From: Lachnospiraceae bacterium
GTDB lineage: Bacteria > Bacillota > Clostridia > Lachnospirales > Lachnospiraceae
Direction of reading: 5' to 3'
Length of the DNA: 64,000 bases
Assembly (NCBI GenBank): GCA_016280395.1
Contig: JAEEGQ010000151.1
Span: 1-64,000, forward strand
Shown piece after piece: positions 36,101 through 43,635 of this stretch. A model generated the notes under the pieces. The model made no database searches, was not told the origin of the DNA, and saw only the letters and a list, made by a program, of their open reading frames with translations. The position numbers were made by a program, and so were the translations under genes. Position 1 is the stretch's first letter; each line of letters begins with the position of its first letter.

Positions 36101-36555
36101 ACTGCCGCCTCAAATAAAAAAGGCATCCATTTTTCCATGAGCGGAAAAGTGAACGCTTTCATGCAGTAAGAGTAAAATTCCTTGAATAACTCCTCCTCAT
36201 TCTCTACGAGGAAGACACGGTCGAAAACACCCGTCCTGAATATGAGTGCCTGATGTATGGTCTCATATCCGTTCTGGATCCTCGTAAGTGACGTGGTAAA
36301 ACCTGACAACCCATCCCTACGGTTCATGGCGGACAGTTCCACCGACCTGTCATCATCGAAATAGAGGTAGTTCTCCCAGTTTTCAAGGTTTGCCGAGACC
36401 GCCTTTAAGTTGATCAGCGAGCGGTCATATAACATTCCGCCCATCAGGATGGTCTCCTTGTACTGGCTGCCGCGATACCTGGGCTGTTCGCGGACTATAA
36501 CGGCATTCGCATAGCAGGAAAACCCTGCATGCGTCGATATCCTCATCGCTGCCAT
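33103..36555 (-). CDS. large SF2 DEAD/SNF2-like helicase with internal zinc ribbons and C-terminal clamp-binding motif
   Basis: A 1150-residue helicase. Walker A is GMGCGKTAIS near residue 295, the motif II equivalent is VFDELHVYKGG near 585, and LTGTIAGG and QASRRAYRLNQ resemble motifs III and VI. Between motifs I and II lie two zinc-ribbon pairs (CTNPECG, CKCG; CPDCGE, CLVCG). The C-terminal 150 residues are acidic and disordered, and the protein ends QMSFFDMFA, a good match to the beta-clamp binding pentapeptide. It overlaps the methyltransferase gene by 1 bp and precedes the beta clamp. Helicase-methyltransferase pairs of this type occur on plasmids and phage-like elements; the exact role is not known. 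Confidence 0.72.
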   Translation of the reverse strand: MAAMRISTHAGFSCYANAVIVREQPRYRGSQYKETILMGGMLYDRSLINLKAVSANLENWENYLYFDDDRSVELSAMNRRDGLSGFTTSLTRIQNGYETIHQALIFRTGVFDRVFLVENEEELFKEFYSYCMKAFTFPLMEKWMPFLFEAAVRESYASADVRIICPDDYVIKRNGHDVQLNTLKGYYVDLNERFIEMTITEGLRQHKISISDEWVHIPDLYLTDMDAYFATYGDALVRRLKSTVKPYSELKGGVEDVLLCGKLRLWKQQGAIVNGVAKAFADGHLHASILNLGMGCGKTAISISIIEAVFVKKWLKANPGKTVKDAYSDPRNINYRIPIMVPGHLVNKWKEEIEQNVPFAKVTVCTELSDFTRIKAAGKARNGKEFFIMSKDFAKLSCYERPAPYQVKTKKPVEWVCTNPECGKVHPFQTYITIKECKCGADKSTFKRRPVMSAYAMKGLICPDCGELLVDKNRDALTPADFTSKKAGNTKCLVCGAGLWQPNVKNLGGAVKEKKWYKISHYKNAKKQEREIAWVLRGQEAYYKSGLTDDQQKSIEISKDVQVRKFAPAQYIKKQLKGYFDIAVFDELHVYKGGETAQGTAMHAIVKASKQALGLTGTIAGGMANHLYYTLWRLVPEEMVKMGYHYSDEQKFVETYGTLETSYELQQSRGRYNSCSKGRQLDSPKVKPGISPVIFQDFLVDKTMFMDLSDMSKHLPKLNEQVVTCDMEPAMNSAYQGVINKLLAAGAKGFSSLSAALLQFSLAYPDKPYKTGPIIDPKNGAEVATPPDLPYENRLFPKEKRLVEILDEELSTGRNAFVYCEYTGKENWRVVERIRQIIIDYCGLEESEVAILESDKPSPDKREKWIHDKASTGVRVFICNPRCVETGLDFIFTHKGKNYNFPTIIFLQMGMNLFTLWQASRRAYRLNQTEECRTYYLCYADTTQAKMVRLMAEKQIATAAIQGHFSMEGLAAMSAAVDPRVQLMNKLLKAKEEQGNADDAAEAARMFSQLSESTGIDESIYGPSETKLYSEVFEEPANLSVPDEDIFGLIDVTLTTSETEGDKTDASDDNSETELVVPEVGVFAPEEEEEEATEPIIDDMLADFFGGTMFGFEEGTSSAAPAEESSTATKAKRCKKKVDEAQMSFFDMFA

Positions 36556-37655
36556 TACGTTTCACCTCCCTTCTCAACCTTGTCACCAAACCTTGTGACC
36601 TTACCGGACTGCTCGAGGATGGTAAGTGTTATCGCGCTGTACGTGCGCTCGACGATCTTACCCCTTTCACCCGTCTCATCAAAGGTAGTGTCCTGCGATG
36701 TAACGCGCTTTACACAACCCCGCTGGAGATGGATGTCCTGTTCCTCTACAGTTCCCGCAACGCCCTGTCCTGCTCCCGCGATGGCGAGCAGATAATACAT
36801 ATCGTTGTTGAGCGGGATCACCGGCTGCTTGATCTCGTTGCCGTTATATCTGGGCTTCTGCAATCTGTCTCCGAATGTCTGCAATGCAGGCGACTGGCGG
36901 AGAACATAATCACATGACTCGGGATCAAACTTTACAGTTGAGAATAGAGAGATCGAATCTCTCTTTGAGGGCATGACCGCAAGACGTTCGCCCTCGTAAG
37001 AAGTCGGCAGATCCTCGATGCCGGCAAGACTAGCCTGCAAGGCTTCGAGTTCCTCCTTGGAATACCCGTTGCCGTGCTTCTTTGTCGCCATTATCGCGAT
37101 CTGCTTGAAACGGGAGTATTCGGGCTCCCTGAACTTATAGACATGATCGAGAGAGTACCTGGCGATGAAGAACCTCTGGAACGACTCTTCTTCAAGTACA
37201 TAGATCGGGATCACGAATACAAGCCTTGCCCCAGCCTTTAAATACGGCGTCATCTTATCAAGGAACTGACGCTCATATCTCTCATGCTTCTGCACATCCT
37301 CTCCATACGGGGGATTTGAGAAACAGAAGGTAAAGCTGGAGTGGGAGATCTTGACTCCGTTTAAGAAATCAGCATCGAGGCACGCCTCGACGGATTCCCT
37401 TGTCTTTCTTGCGACTTCCTGCTGCAACTCAACGCCGAATATATAAGCGTTGTTGCAACATGACAAAACAGTTTTGATCGCGGCTCCGTCACCTATCGAC
37501 GGTTCGAGCGCGCATACCTCTTCCCTTTCGGGAAAAGAAAAAAAACCGGCTATGCTCTTGCACATATCCAGGTTCGTGTAATACGCGCCGGCCTTGCTAT
37601 CGTTCGCCAGCGAACGTGAGAAACTGTTTTGTCGCACCATGCTCCTTTCTTCCAT
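36555..37655 (-). CDS. N6-adenine DNA methyltransferase-like protein
   Basis: A 366-residue Rossmann-type methyltransferase. ALEPSIGDGAAI near residue 50 is the SAM-binding motif I, and FSNPPYG near 115 is the catalytic motif IV of N6-adenine enzymes. No target-recognition domain is obvious, so sequence specificity or even activity is uncertain; it resembles the DUF6094 group of mobile-element proteins. The start at 37655 follows GGAGGAAACCACC. It is the first gene behind the leader-RNA/attenuator unit and is transcribed with the helicase and clamp genes. Confidence 0.7.
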   Translation of the reverse strand: MEERSMVRQNSFSRSLANDSKAGAYYTNLDMCKSIAGFFSFPEREEVCALEPSIGDGAAIKTVLSCCNNAYIFGVELQQEVARKTRESVEACLDADFLNGVKISHSSFTFCFSNPPYGEDVQKHERYERQFLDKMTPYLKAGARLVFVIPIYVLEEESFQRFFIARYSLDHVYKFREPEYSRFKQIAIMATKKHGNGYSKEELEALQASLAGIEDLPTSYEGERLAVMPSKRDSISLFSTVKFDPESCDYVLRQSPALQTFGDRLQKPRYNGNEIKQPVIPLNNDMYYLLAIAGAGQGVAGTVEEQDIHLQRGCVKRVTSQDTTFDETGERGKIVERTYSAITLTILEQSGKVTRFGDKVEKGGET

Positions 37656-37698
37656 GGTGGTTTCCTCCTTTAATATATTTTATGTATATCAAGGCATG

Positions 37699-37725
37699 AA
37701 AAAAGGCCCTGCCGGGAGCAGAGCC
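37699..37725 (-). terminator. leader attenuator of the methyltransferase operon
   Basis: Minus strand: GGCTCTGC/GCAGGGCC stem followed by TTTTTTC, placed after leader RNA copy 1 and 44 bp before the methyltransferase start. It would stop transcription unless overridden. Confidence 0.75.
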
Positions 37726-37765
37726 ATAAATTTCAAGCCGTTAAAGAAAGTAGAGTATACTTCCC

Positions 37766-37845
37766 CCTCCTATAAATGCAGCCCTCCCAATGGGAAAGGT
37801 CTTACAGGCATCCGTTTATTGGTACGCACGGACACATACAAAAGG
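37766..37845 (-). ncRNA. conserved leader RNA, copy 1
   Basis: An 80-nt segment starting about 10 nt after the expected transcription start of P5. It is nearly identical to 42599-42678 and 46724-46801. Features on the minus strand: TCCGU and ACGGA can pair, AUGC and GCAU can pair around a hairpin CCUUUCCC-AUU-GGGAGGG, and CCAAUAA can pair with UUAUAGG. It ends in AGGAGG. The strict conservation between different operons marks a cis-acting RNA. Confidence 0.75.
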
Positions 37846-37861
37846 GTAATATACTGATATC

Positions 37862-37890
37862 ATTATATGCAGCGAGAGTGAGATTTGCAA
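37862..37890 (-). promoter_or_regulatory. replicon-family promoter P5
   Basis: Minus strand: TTGCAA, a 17-bp spacer ending in TCGCTGCA, then TATAAT. It drives leader RNA copy 1. Confidence 0.78.
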
Positions 37891-37974
37891 CAAAAGTAAG
37901 AAAAAATCAGGATTATTATCAAAAATTTTCTCGACCGCCTCCTTGAACATGGCAAACGTCATAATTTTAGGCAT

Positions 37975-38009
37975 AAAAAAACCTGCGGATGCCAAAAGGC
38001 ACCCACAGG
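37975..38009 (-). terminator. terminator after the 117-aa gene
   Basis: Minus-strand stem CCTGTGGGTGCC/GGCATCCGCAGG with loop TTTT, followed by seven U. It ends the operon that carries the gamma/tau and delta' genes. Confidence 0.88.
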
Positions 38010-38022
38010 CATAAGATTTTAG

Positions 38023-38376
38023 TTAAGCAGGTTCGCTCAATACCTCATAATCAGGTATGGAGCAGGTATAGAGATCGTACGCATCACTAGCGTTCTCCTC
38101 AAATACCCAGTCTACGACTTCTTTTACGGTCTTCCCGTAAAATTCCTCGCTGATGAGTTTTTCTCTCAGCATTATTCCGCCGCCGATCGAATTGATGCAG
38201 CCAAGGCGGTCAAAATCAAAGTCGTCTTCGTTATAGGTTTCAAGGCAGAAGTAGTCTACGAAACCCACATCTTCTTTAGGATCCAGATTATCGCCGGTTC
38301 CCTCGGCTATCATGAGGACGACCTTGTTGTATCGAACGAAGATATCTTCGCCCTTCCAGACGTCATTACACGTCAT
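38023..38376 (-). CDS. hypothetical acidic protein
   Basis: A 117-residue acidic, aromatic-rich protein without a signal or membrane segment. Small acidic proteins of this kind are common in plasmid and phage genomes. GGAGGTGAGCGGAG precedes the ATG. It is the last gene of the clamp-loader operon. Not recognised. Confidence 0.58.
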   Translation of the reverse strand: MTCNDVWKGEDIFVRYNKVVLMIAEGTGDNLDPKEDVGFVDYFCLETYNEDDFDFDRLGCINSIGGGIMLREKLISEEFYGKTVKEVVDWVFEENASDAYDLYTCSIPDYEVLSEPA

Positions 38377-38404
38377 CTCCGCTCACCTCCTGTAAATTAA
38401 TGCC

Positions 38405-40291
38405 TTACGCCGACAAAACCTTGATGAACTCGTATTTTGCAAGCGCCTGACGGGTGACGTTCTCCATATATCCGATGGGGATGACTTCGATCCCGTCATT
38501 ATAGACATTTACTTCCTCTGCGGAATCCAGCACGTCCTTCGCTGCCGGATCCTCTGCCTTAACCCGCTCAAGCCGTTCCCTAAACGTCTGAGCAAGCGCA
38601 GTAGGAACATTGGCCTCGGGAGAGGTAAAACTATCGAACATGTCAAAAAGTCCTCCGATATCCTCTCCAAGGAAATCCGAAACACTACTGACAGAGTCGG
38701 GAGCCTTTTCGGGTTCCCCTGCTGCCTCGGCAGGAACTGCCTTTTCGGGCTGCACAGCTACTGCATGCGTGCTCTCCTGCTCTGCGGTTTCCTGTACTGT
38801 CTCTTTAGGCTCTGCCTCTGTCTTAACCTCTGTCTTGACATCAGCAGGCTTTACTTCGGCGGGAGCCTGTGCCTCGCACTCCGCTGCGGCTTCCTCTTCT
38901 TCCCTTCTTGCAACTTCTTCGGCTACCGCAGCTACCTGCTGCCAGTAAGCCTCATCATCAGCAAAGGGATTATCATCCCCGGAAGTGATAACGGAAAAAC
39001 CATTTGCAAGTGCAAGATCAGTTTCGCTTGTCGCATTAACCCCCGCTTCGGGTTCGGGCTGTGCCTTGGGCTGTTCCTGAACGCGTTCTGTTTCCTTGCG
39101 CACGGGTTCGTTAACATACGAAGCGGTATTAACCGCATTCCCAGCTGCCAGCTTTGCCTCAAGTGCCTCGACGCGTTCCTCCAGGAGCCGCATCTTGACC
39201 TCAAGGGCCTCGATGCCTTCCTCGTTTACGGACGCTATGCGCAAGAGTTCAACCGTTATAGCTGACATGTCAGGATCGTACATCGCGCTCTTACGGACTT
39301 CGGCAAACTTCTTTGAAAGATAGAGTGCCTGTTCGAGACTTACCTTACCGGCTAAGTCCTTTAAAAGGCCCATGTACCCTTCTCCGCGCTCGAGAAGTGT
39401 CCCGCCCGCCTTTTCGATCACGAGATCGGTAAGTATGCCAACGGCATCTGTAAGGATATTCACCATATCCTTGCCCTCACTCCTGTATCTTTCACAGCAG
39501 GTGATTATCTCGGGTGCGCGATTTCCGGCTACAGTCGTTATAAGCCTGAAAACCTGCTCATACGGCTCAAACCCGAGAGCATCCGTAACCTCTGCCACTC
39601 CGATGTCTATAGTTTCGGAGAAACACTTTTCAAGGTCACGCAGAGCGTCTCGCATCGATCCGCCCGAATGCGCCGCTATCGCGTATGCGGCATCGTCGGT
39701 GATAGTACACTGGTACTTATTTACTATCTCCTTCAGATGCTCTGCGATCTTCTCAAAGGCTATCGCCTTAAACGAGAAGGTCGTGCAGCGTGAAAGGATG
39801 GTCACCGGGATCTTGGACTTCGCAGTGGTGCAGAGGATATACATGCACCATTCCGGGGGCTCCTCGAGGAGCTTTAAAAGAGCATTGAACGCACCGTTAG
39901 AGAGCATGTGCGCCTCGTCGATGATATAAACCTTGGTCTTTGCCTCCATCGGCTTATACCTGCTCTCTTCGATGAGCTCTCTTGCGCGCTCAACGGAGTT
40001 GTTTGAAGCGGCATCTATTTCTACCACATCGACCATCTCACCGCGCATGATCTTCTTGCAGCTCTCACACTCACAGCACGGTTCCCCGTCCGGAGTCTTG
40101 TGGCGGCAGTTCGCCGCCATGGCGGTGACTCTTGCCAGAGTCGTCTTTCCGCAACCTCTGACACCCTCAAAGAGGTATGCCTTTGCGAAAGAGTCCTTCT
40201 GGCTCATCGCCTTGAGTATCTTAACATTGATTTCCTGGCCAATGGCCTCAGAATAGCGCATAGGGCGCTCATTACCGGCTAGATTGATCAT
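38405..40291 (-). CDS. dnaX: DNA polymerase III gamma/tau subunit (clamp loader)
   Basis: A 628-residue protein with the full DnaX ATPase module: Walker A GVRGCGKTTLA near residue 47, the zinc site C-x8-9-CxECxxC (CRHKTPDGEPCCECESC), Walker B VYIIDEAHML, and sensor 1 ILSRCTTFSF. The C-terminal half holds a coiled-coil segment and a long Ala/Glu/Pro/Val-rich linker, then a short folded tail. The start at 40291 is chosen over the GTG six bases earlier because GGAGG then has normal spacing. Having gamma/tau, delta' and a beta clamp on one replicon suggests a self-supplied clamp system. No polymerase gene was found here. Confidence 0.9.
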   Translation of the reverse strand: MINLAGNERPMRYSEAIGQEINVKILKAMSQKDSFAKAYLFEGVRGCGKTTLARVTAMAANCRHKTPDGEPCCECESCKKIMRGEMVDVVEIDAASNNSVERARELIEESRYKPMEAKTKVYIIDEAHMLSNGAFNALLKLLEEPPEWCMYILCTTAKSKIPVTILSRCTTFSFKAIAFEKIAEHLKEIVNKYQCTITDDAAYAIAAHSGGSMRDALRDLEKCFSETIDIGVAEVTDALGFEPYEQVFRLITTVAGNRAPEIITCCERYRSEGKDMVNILTDAVGILTDLVIEKAGGTLLERGEGYMGLLKDLAGKVSLEQALYLSKKFAEVRKSAMYDPDMSAITVELLRIASVNEEGIEALEVKMRLLEERVEALEAKLAAGNAVNTASYVNEPVRKETERVQEQPKAQPEPEAGVNATSETDLALANGFSVITSGDDNPFADDEAYWQQVAAVAEEVARREEEEAAAECEAQAPAEVKPADVKTEVKTEAEPKETVQETAEQESTHAVAVQPEKAVPAEAAGEPEKAPDSVSSVSDFLGEDIGGLFDMFDSFTSPEANVPTALAQTFRERLERVKAEDPAAKDVLDSAEEVNVYNDGIEVIPIGYMENVTRQALAKYEFIKVLSA

Positions 40292-40336
40292 AAGCACCCT
40301 CCTTTCTGCTATCTGACAAGCCGTACATTATAGTCG

Positions 40337-40546
40337 TCATGACTGTTTTCCTCCTATAAATTGCCAGCCGTTCCTCCTGCCAAGCGATGTGGGCTGGACG
40401 TTTCTGATCGTCCACCCGCGCAGCTGCGGCGAATTCCGGGCTATGTCCCATGCCGCCCTCAAAGAGGTGGCATAAACGTAATAGTGTTTTCGGATAGCCG
40501 CGCAATCGCTCTTGTCGGCTATCAGGAAGTAGAGATTCTTGTCCAT
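40337..40546 (-). CDS. small hypothetical protein
   Basis: A 69-residue basic, aromatic protein (MDKNLYFLIADKSDCAAIRK) that fits exactly between the delta' stop and the dnaX ribosome site. The start is three bases after the delta' stop, with GGATGTGAG upstream. An overlapping longer frame on the same strand is a shadow. No family known. Confidence 0.55.
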   Translation of the reverse strand: MDKNLYFLIADKSDCAAIRKHYYVYATSLRAAWDIARNSPQLRGWTIRNVQPTSLGRRNGWQFIGGKQS

Positions 40547-40549
40547 CTC

Positions 40550-41320
40550 TCACATCCTTGCGAGTATTTCAAAGAAATCGTTCTTTGAATACGACCTTGA
40601 CGCCCTCGCACGGCGCATATGGGAAACTAAATCACCGAGGAGATCTTCTATCTCATATCTCCTCATGGCAGAAGATGTCGCCTCCGCCTTAAACAGAAGG
40701 GCTGAGATCATGGCATACAGATTGGGGATGTATTCCTTATACTTCTCAAAGAAGCAATCGGGATCCTTTTCCTTCATCATAGAAAAGAGCCTGAAAAGTT
40801 CTCCCTTATCCATTGATTCGGGCCCGTGATAAGCCTGTAAGCGGTTTAAAACATTACAGAGCTTACCATCTGCCACTACCGCCCCTGCAACGTCCGTATG
40901 CCCCTTACAAAAGGCATAGAGCCAAGGCATGGCGCTGTCTTCGACACCGGCCTCCTTGTAGAACTCTTCCCTTGACGGGATCCGGCATCGGTAGATCTGG
41001 CATCTGCTCTCGATGGTATCGAGCAGCTTCTTCGTGCCGACAAAAATGCAGACAACATCATCCCGATCCTCGAGAGTCTTCAAAAGCGCGTTCTGGCATG
41101 ATACGTTCAGAACGTCAGCATCCGCGAAGTAGAGGACTCTTTCCTTATCATCCGCGGTAGACAAGGCACTAAGGAGTTTTCTTATCTCCTCGACGCCTTC
41201 CTCGGCGGGGTAAAGGAAACGGGGGCAGTTATAAATCTGCCCCACCTCCTCATTCAGTATGCTTGCAGCCATGCGAAGAGGCTCTGACTGCGAATAATCG
41301 TAAAAGATCAATCCAGCCAT
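40550..41320 (-). CDS. holB: DNA polymerase III delta'-like clamp-loader subunit
   Basis: A 256-residue protein with the delta' core: VLYFADADVLNVSCQNALLK and then TLEDRDDVVCIFVGTKKL, ending in the SRC motif (TIESRCQIYR). As usual for delta', there is no functional Walker A. The N-terminal part is shorter than in E. coli. It overlaps the HD/OB gene by one base and precedes dnaX, which supports the assignment. It would form a loader with the gamma/tau protein and load the clamp encoded at 31886-33028. Confidence 0.75.
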   Translation of the reverse strand: MAGLIFYDYSQSEPLRMAASILNEEVGQIYNCPRFLYPAEEGVEEIRKLLSALSTADDKERVLYFADADVLNVSCQNALLKTLEDRDDVVCIFVGTKKLLDTIESRCQIYRCRIPSREEFYKEAGVEDSAMPWLYAFCKGHTDVAGAVVADGKLCNVLNRLQAYHGPESMDKGELFRLFSMMKEKDPDCFFEKYKEYIPNLYAMISALLFKAEATSSAMRRYEIEDLLGDLVSHMRRARASRSYSKNDFFEILARM

Positions 41321-42366
41321 CAGTTCTTCGCCTCCTTCTCTTCTTTCTTCTGGCTGATGCTCTGATTATCCTCGAGCGTGATGGAGCACCTGAAATATTC
41401 CGAATAGATCATTCCGGGAGCCTCATCGGGATGTTCTGCCATGAACGAGCACAGATCCGTATCAACAACATCACGATCTGCGCTCGCCTTATCGGCAAGC
41501 CTTACAAGGATAGCCTCCTTTGTTCTCGGTGGAACGCAGTCCCTGTAAGTCACGTGGCATGCTGCCGCGATGTTTTCGAGCACGTCACGGACACGTCCGT
41601 ATGTAACACCCTTGTTCGCTTTCTCGATAGCCTCGATATATCTATCGATAATGGTGACACCCGCGGACGGGAAGCCGACAAAATAAGAGTTCTCTCTTCT
41701 CTTGTTAAAAGGGAAGGGAACGAACTCTTTGCCTTTGCCGATATCATGGAGCAGAGCGCCGGTGATCGCTATGTCTCTGTTCACCGTGATGTGGTCCTTG
41801 TGGTATTTGGCGTCAGCCTCATCAAGGGCTATCATGTCATCGGTGATCTTTGCCACTTCGATCGTGTGCACCAGCAGCCCTCCGTTAAAGGAGTGATGGC
41901 TGTGTCCGCCCGGCAGCATAGCGAATGCCTTTACGGCAGCAGGCCCGAAAGCTGTCTTTAATAAGCAGTTCAGCTTCGGTTCCTTAACGGACTCGATAAG
42001 CCCGTTCAGTTCTTCCGTAAGCATCTCCCTCTGCTCTTCTGTAAGTCCCGGAGCAAAATCGGAAAGCTCGAACTCTCCTTCGGGAGCAAGCGAGATCTCC
42101 TTCACCTTGAGCTGGATCTCGCTCGAGCGAAGGCCTACCATGCCCTTTACCTTCACGACCTGTCCGACCATCTGCCTGATCGTCGGCGGGATCGCCTCCT
42201 TAAAGATCACGGCATCAGCAGCTCCGCTCTGGTCTTCAAGGCTTGCGTTTACCCACTCTGCCTTTTCAGAGAGGCCCAGCTTTGCAAATTTGAGCACGAA
42301 GCACGATTCGATCACTTTGCCTGAGTACTCCTTAAGCTGTGAGATGGTGATGCGTTCCTTACTCAT
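41320..42366 (-). CDS. YhaM-like OB-fold/HD-domain 3'-5' exonuclease
   Basis: A 348-residue protein. An N-terminal OB-like domain (GKVIESCFVLK, MVGLRSSEIQLKVKEI) precedes an HD domain: HSHHSFNGGLLVHTIEVA near residue 155, LLHDIGKGKEF near 207, and a later KASADRDVVD. This is the arrangement of YhaM/CBF1 exonucleases that trim RNA or single-stranded DNA. The start at 42366 overlaps the stop of the 45-aa gene (ATGA) and follows AGGAGGTGGGCGGT. As part of the replisome operon it may process replication intermediates. Confidence 0.78.
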   Translation of the reverse strand: MSKERITISQLKEYSGKVIESCFVLKFAKLGLSEKAEWVNASLEDQSGAADAVIFKEAIPPTIRQMVGQVVKVKGMVGLRSSEIQLKVKEISLAPEGEFELSDFAPGLTEEQREMLTEELNGLIESVKEPKLNCLLKTAFGPAAVKAFAMLPGGHSHHSFNGGLLVHTIEVAKITDDMIALDEADAKYHKDHITVNRDIAITGALLHDIGKGKEFVPFPFNKRRENSYFVGFPSAGVTIIDRYIEAIEKANKGVTYGRVRDVLENIAAACHVTYRDCVPPRTKEAILVRLADKASADRDVVDTDLCSFMAEHPDEAPGMIYSEYFRCSITLEDNQSISQKKEEKEAKN

Positions 42367-42500
42367 ACCGCCCACCTCCTGACCTTGATCGTAGTCTCAT
42401 GGCGCTGCGTGCTCGCGGTCTTTCGTCTGCTGTTTCTCATATCTCCACTCTTGATTATAGTGACCGTGGAGCTTATCACTGTCTGCTTGCTATTCTTCAT
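42363..42500 (-). CDS. 45-aa basic protein, first gene of the clamp-loader operon
   Basis: A short open frame of 45 codons (begins MKNSKQTVISSTVTIIKSGD) with a perfect ribosome site (AAAGGAGGTGCGGCT) and an ATGA overlap with the YhaM-like gene, so translation is coupled. The product is strongly basic in its second half (RNSRRKTASTQRH) and could bind nucleic acid, or simply serve to load ribosomes for the next gene. Confidence 0.6.
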   Translation of the reverse strand: MKNSKQTVISSTVTIIKSGDMRNSRRKTASTQRHETTIKVRRWAV

Positions 42501-42525
42501 AGCCGCACCTCCTTTAAATGGGCAT

Positions 42526-42561
42526 AAAAAATAGCCCTAAGGCAATAAGCCAAAGGACTAT
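42526..42561 (-). terminator. leader attenuator of the clamp-loader operon
   Basis: Minus strand: ATAGTCCTTTGGC pairs with GCCTTAGGGCTAT (two mismatches, one G-U) and is followed by TTTTTT. It lies after leader RNA copy 2 and 26 bp before the 45-aa gene. Confidence 0.72.
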
Positions 42562-42598
42562 ACTTTTATGCATATATTAAGTTACACGTATAGTTATC

Positions 42599-42678
42599 CC
42601 TCCTATAAATGCAGCCCTCCCAAAGGGAAAGGTCTTACAGGCATCCGTTTATTGGAACGCACGGACACATACAAAAGG
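42599..42678 (-). ncRNA. conserved leader RNA, copy 2
   Basis: Same 80-nt element as copies 1 and 3. Differences are confined to the hairpin loop (UUU in place of AUU) and to GGAACGC in place of GGTACGC on the plus strand, which leaves all proposed stems intact. Confidence 0.75.
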
Positions 42679-42695
42679 ATGATCTATACAATCAA

Positions 42696-42724
42696 ATTAT
42701 AAGCAGCGACAGAAAAATTTGCAA
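42696..42724 (-). promoter_or_regulatory. replicon-family promoter P6
   Basis: Minus strand: TTGCAA, a 17-bp spacer ending in TCGCTGCT, then a perfect TATAAT. It drives leader RNA copy 2. Confidence 0.8.
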
Positions 42725-42725
42725 C

Positions 42726-42767
42726 AAAAATACCCTCCCCCGGCAAATAAATGCCAAGGAAGGGTAT
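42726..42767 (-). terminator. terminator after the 42808-43635 gene
   Basis: Minus-strand stem ATACCCTtCC...GGgAGGGTAT with an inner GGC/GCC, followed by TTTTTG. It ends the accessory operon just before promoter P6. Confidence 0.8.
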
Positions 42768-42807
42768 AGAGTTAAAAAATGCCCGTCCGCAGGGGACAGA
42801 TAAAACA

Positions 42808-43635
42808 TTACTTACGTTCCGGCCAGAAGGCCCGGACCTCTTCAAAGTTCTTCTCTACTACCTGACGCTCTTTTTCCGTCAGTTTCGAGTACAGATATGA
42901 ATATGTAGGGTGTTCCTCTACTTTTGCCAGTGCTTCTTTATCGGCAAAACATATAAGGTCCCCGACACAACAATAGCATCCGGACTCCTTATCAGTGATC
43001 CGAAGATCTATGCGGAGCGCTCCCTCATCAGCGAAGCATTCCTCAAGCATTGTTGTATACTCACCTTCGGGAGCATCAAATTCTACCGAATCCCATGCCC
43101 CGAAACCATATACCCTCGCATTGGGGAACTTTTTCCTGATCATCGGGCAGAGCATCGGCGCATACTTCTCGCACGAGCTGAATGTCGCTACCGTCGTTGC
43201 GTCCCTTCCTATCCGGAACTTGACGTTCAGGATGCATTCGTCAAAACCGGGATCCTTTACAAGATGTGCCGCCCAAAGCAAAAAGTCGATCCGGTCAACG
43301 CCGACGACCATATATTCGCTATGGCCGTTGCCATATCCGTTACACTCTCGCTGGATGTCTCCTATGACTTCCAGAATCCCTTCACTGTAAGGGTGCTGCC
43401 CCTCCTGACACTTATAGACCGCACGCGGCTTTCCGTATATCCTCTCCATCTTCGTCTTCTGCCATTCTGCTTCGGTATAATAGAACGAGCAGTTTAAGCA
43501 GCCCGGATAGCGGTCGGGATAACGACGCCTGAACTCGGCTATCGCCTCGGACAAAGACACGGCCTTTATCACGATATAGCAGTCGCGCAGCGGATACATC
43601 GGATCATCTCCGAATGTAAAATAAAACTTATCCAT
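42808..43635 (-). CDS. hypothetical protein of a phage/plasmid accessory family
   Basis: A 275-residue protein. The N-terminus (MDKFYFTFGDDPMYPLRDCY, then RYPDRYPGCLNCSFYYTE) matches a small-protein family I recall from Firmicutes mobile elements, in which the first residues are M-x-FYFTFG. This is why the start at 43635 is chosen over a GTG at 43695 that overlaps the upstream stop (GTGA). With the chosen start the Shine-Dalgarno lies across a 7-bp stem-loop. The C-terminal half (VGVDRIDFLLWAAHL) is a separate alpha/beta domain with Cys pairs. Function unknown. Confidence 0.55.
   Translation of the reverse strand: MDKFYFTFGDDPMYPLRDCYIVIKAVSLSEAIAEFRRRYPDRYPGCLNCSFYYTEAEWQKTKMERIYGKPRAVYKCQEGQHPYSEGILEVIGDIQRECNGYGNGHSEYMVVGVDRIDFLLWAAHLVKDPGFDECILNVKFRIGRDATTVATFSSCEKYAPMLCPMIRKKFPNARVYGFGAWDSVEFDAPEGEYTTMLEECFADEGALRIDLRITDKESGCYCCVGDLICFADKEALAKVEEHPTYSYLYSKLTEKERQVVEKNFEEVRAFWPERK

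Larger units (their letters stand above)
37656..38022. other. regulatory leader region of the methyltransferase-helicase-clamp operon
   Basis: In minus-strand order this 367-bp gap contains the terminator of the preceding operon, replicon promoter P5, leader RNA copy 1, an intrinsic terminator acting as attenuator, and the ribosome site of the methyltransferase gene. The attenuator stem also lies in a short open frame (MALLPAGPFFMP) without a clear ribosome site. Confidence 0.7.
42501..42807. other. leader region of the clamp-loader operon and end of the preceding operon
   Basis: In minus-strand order: terminator of the 42808 gene, promoter P6, leader RNA copy 2, attenuator, and the ribosome site of the 45-aa gene. 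A 19-codon frame (starts MHKSIVLW) covers the attenuator but has no good ribosome site. Confidence 0.7.

Noticed and set aside
37690..37726. Leader peptide MALLPAGPFFMP over the attenuator, and similar short frames at 42539 and 46709
   Set aside because: None has a good ribosome site, and the shared Phe-Phe comes from the U-tract of the terminator, so a coding role is not supported.
37766..37845. Reading the triple leader element as an insertion-sequence end or transposon remnant
   Set aside because: It always lies at the same distance behind a family promoter and in the same orientation, with no terminal inverted repeat or target duplication.
40272..40553. 93-codon minus frame overlapping dnaX start
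   Set aside because: The alternative frame 40337-40546 fits exactly between neighbouring genes; the 93-codon frame overlaps dnaX and has no ribosome site of its own.
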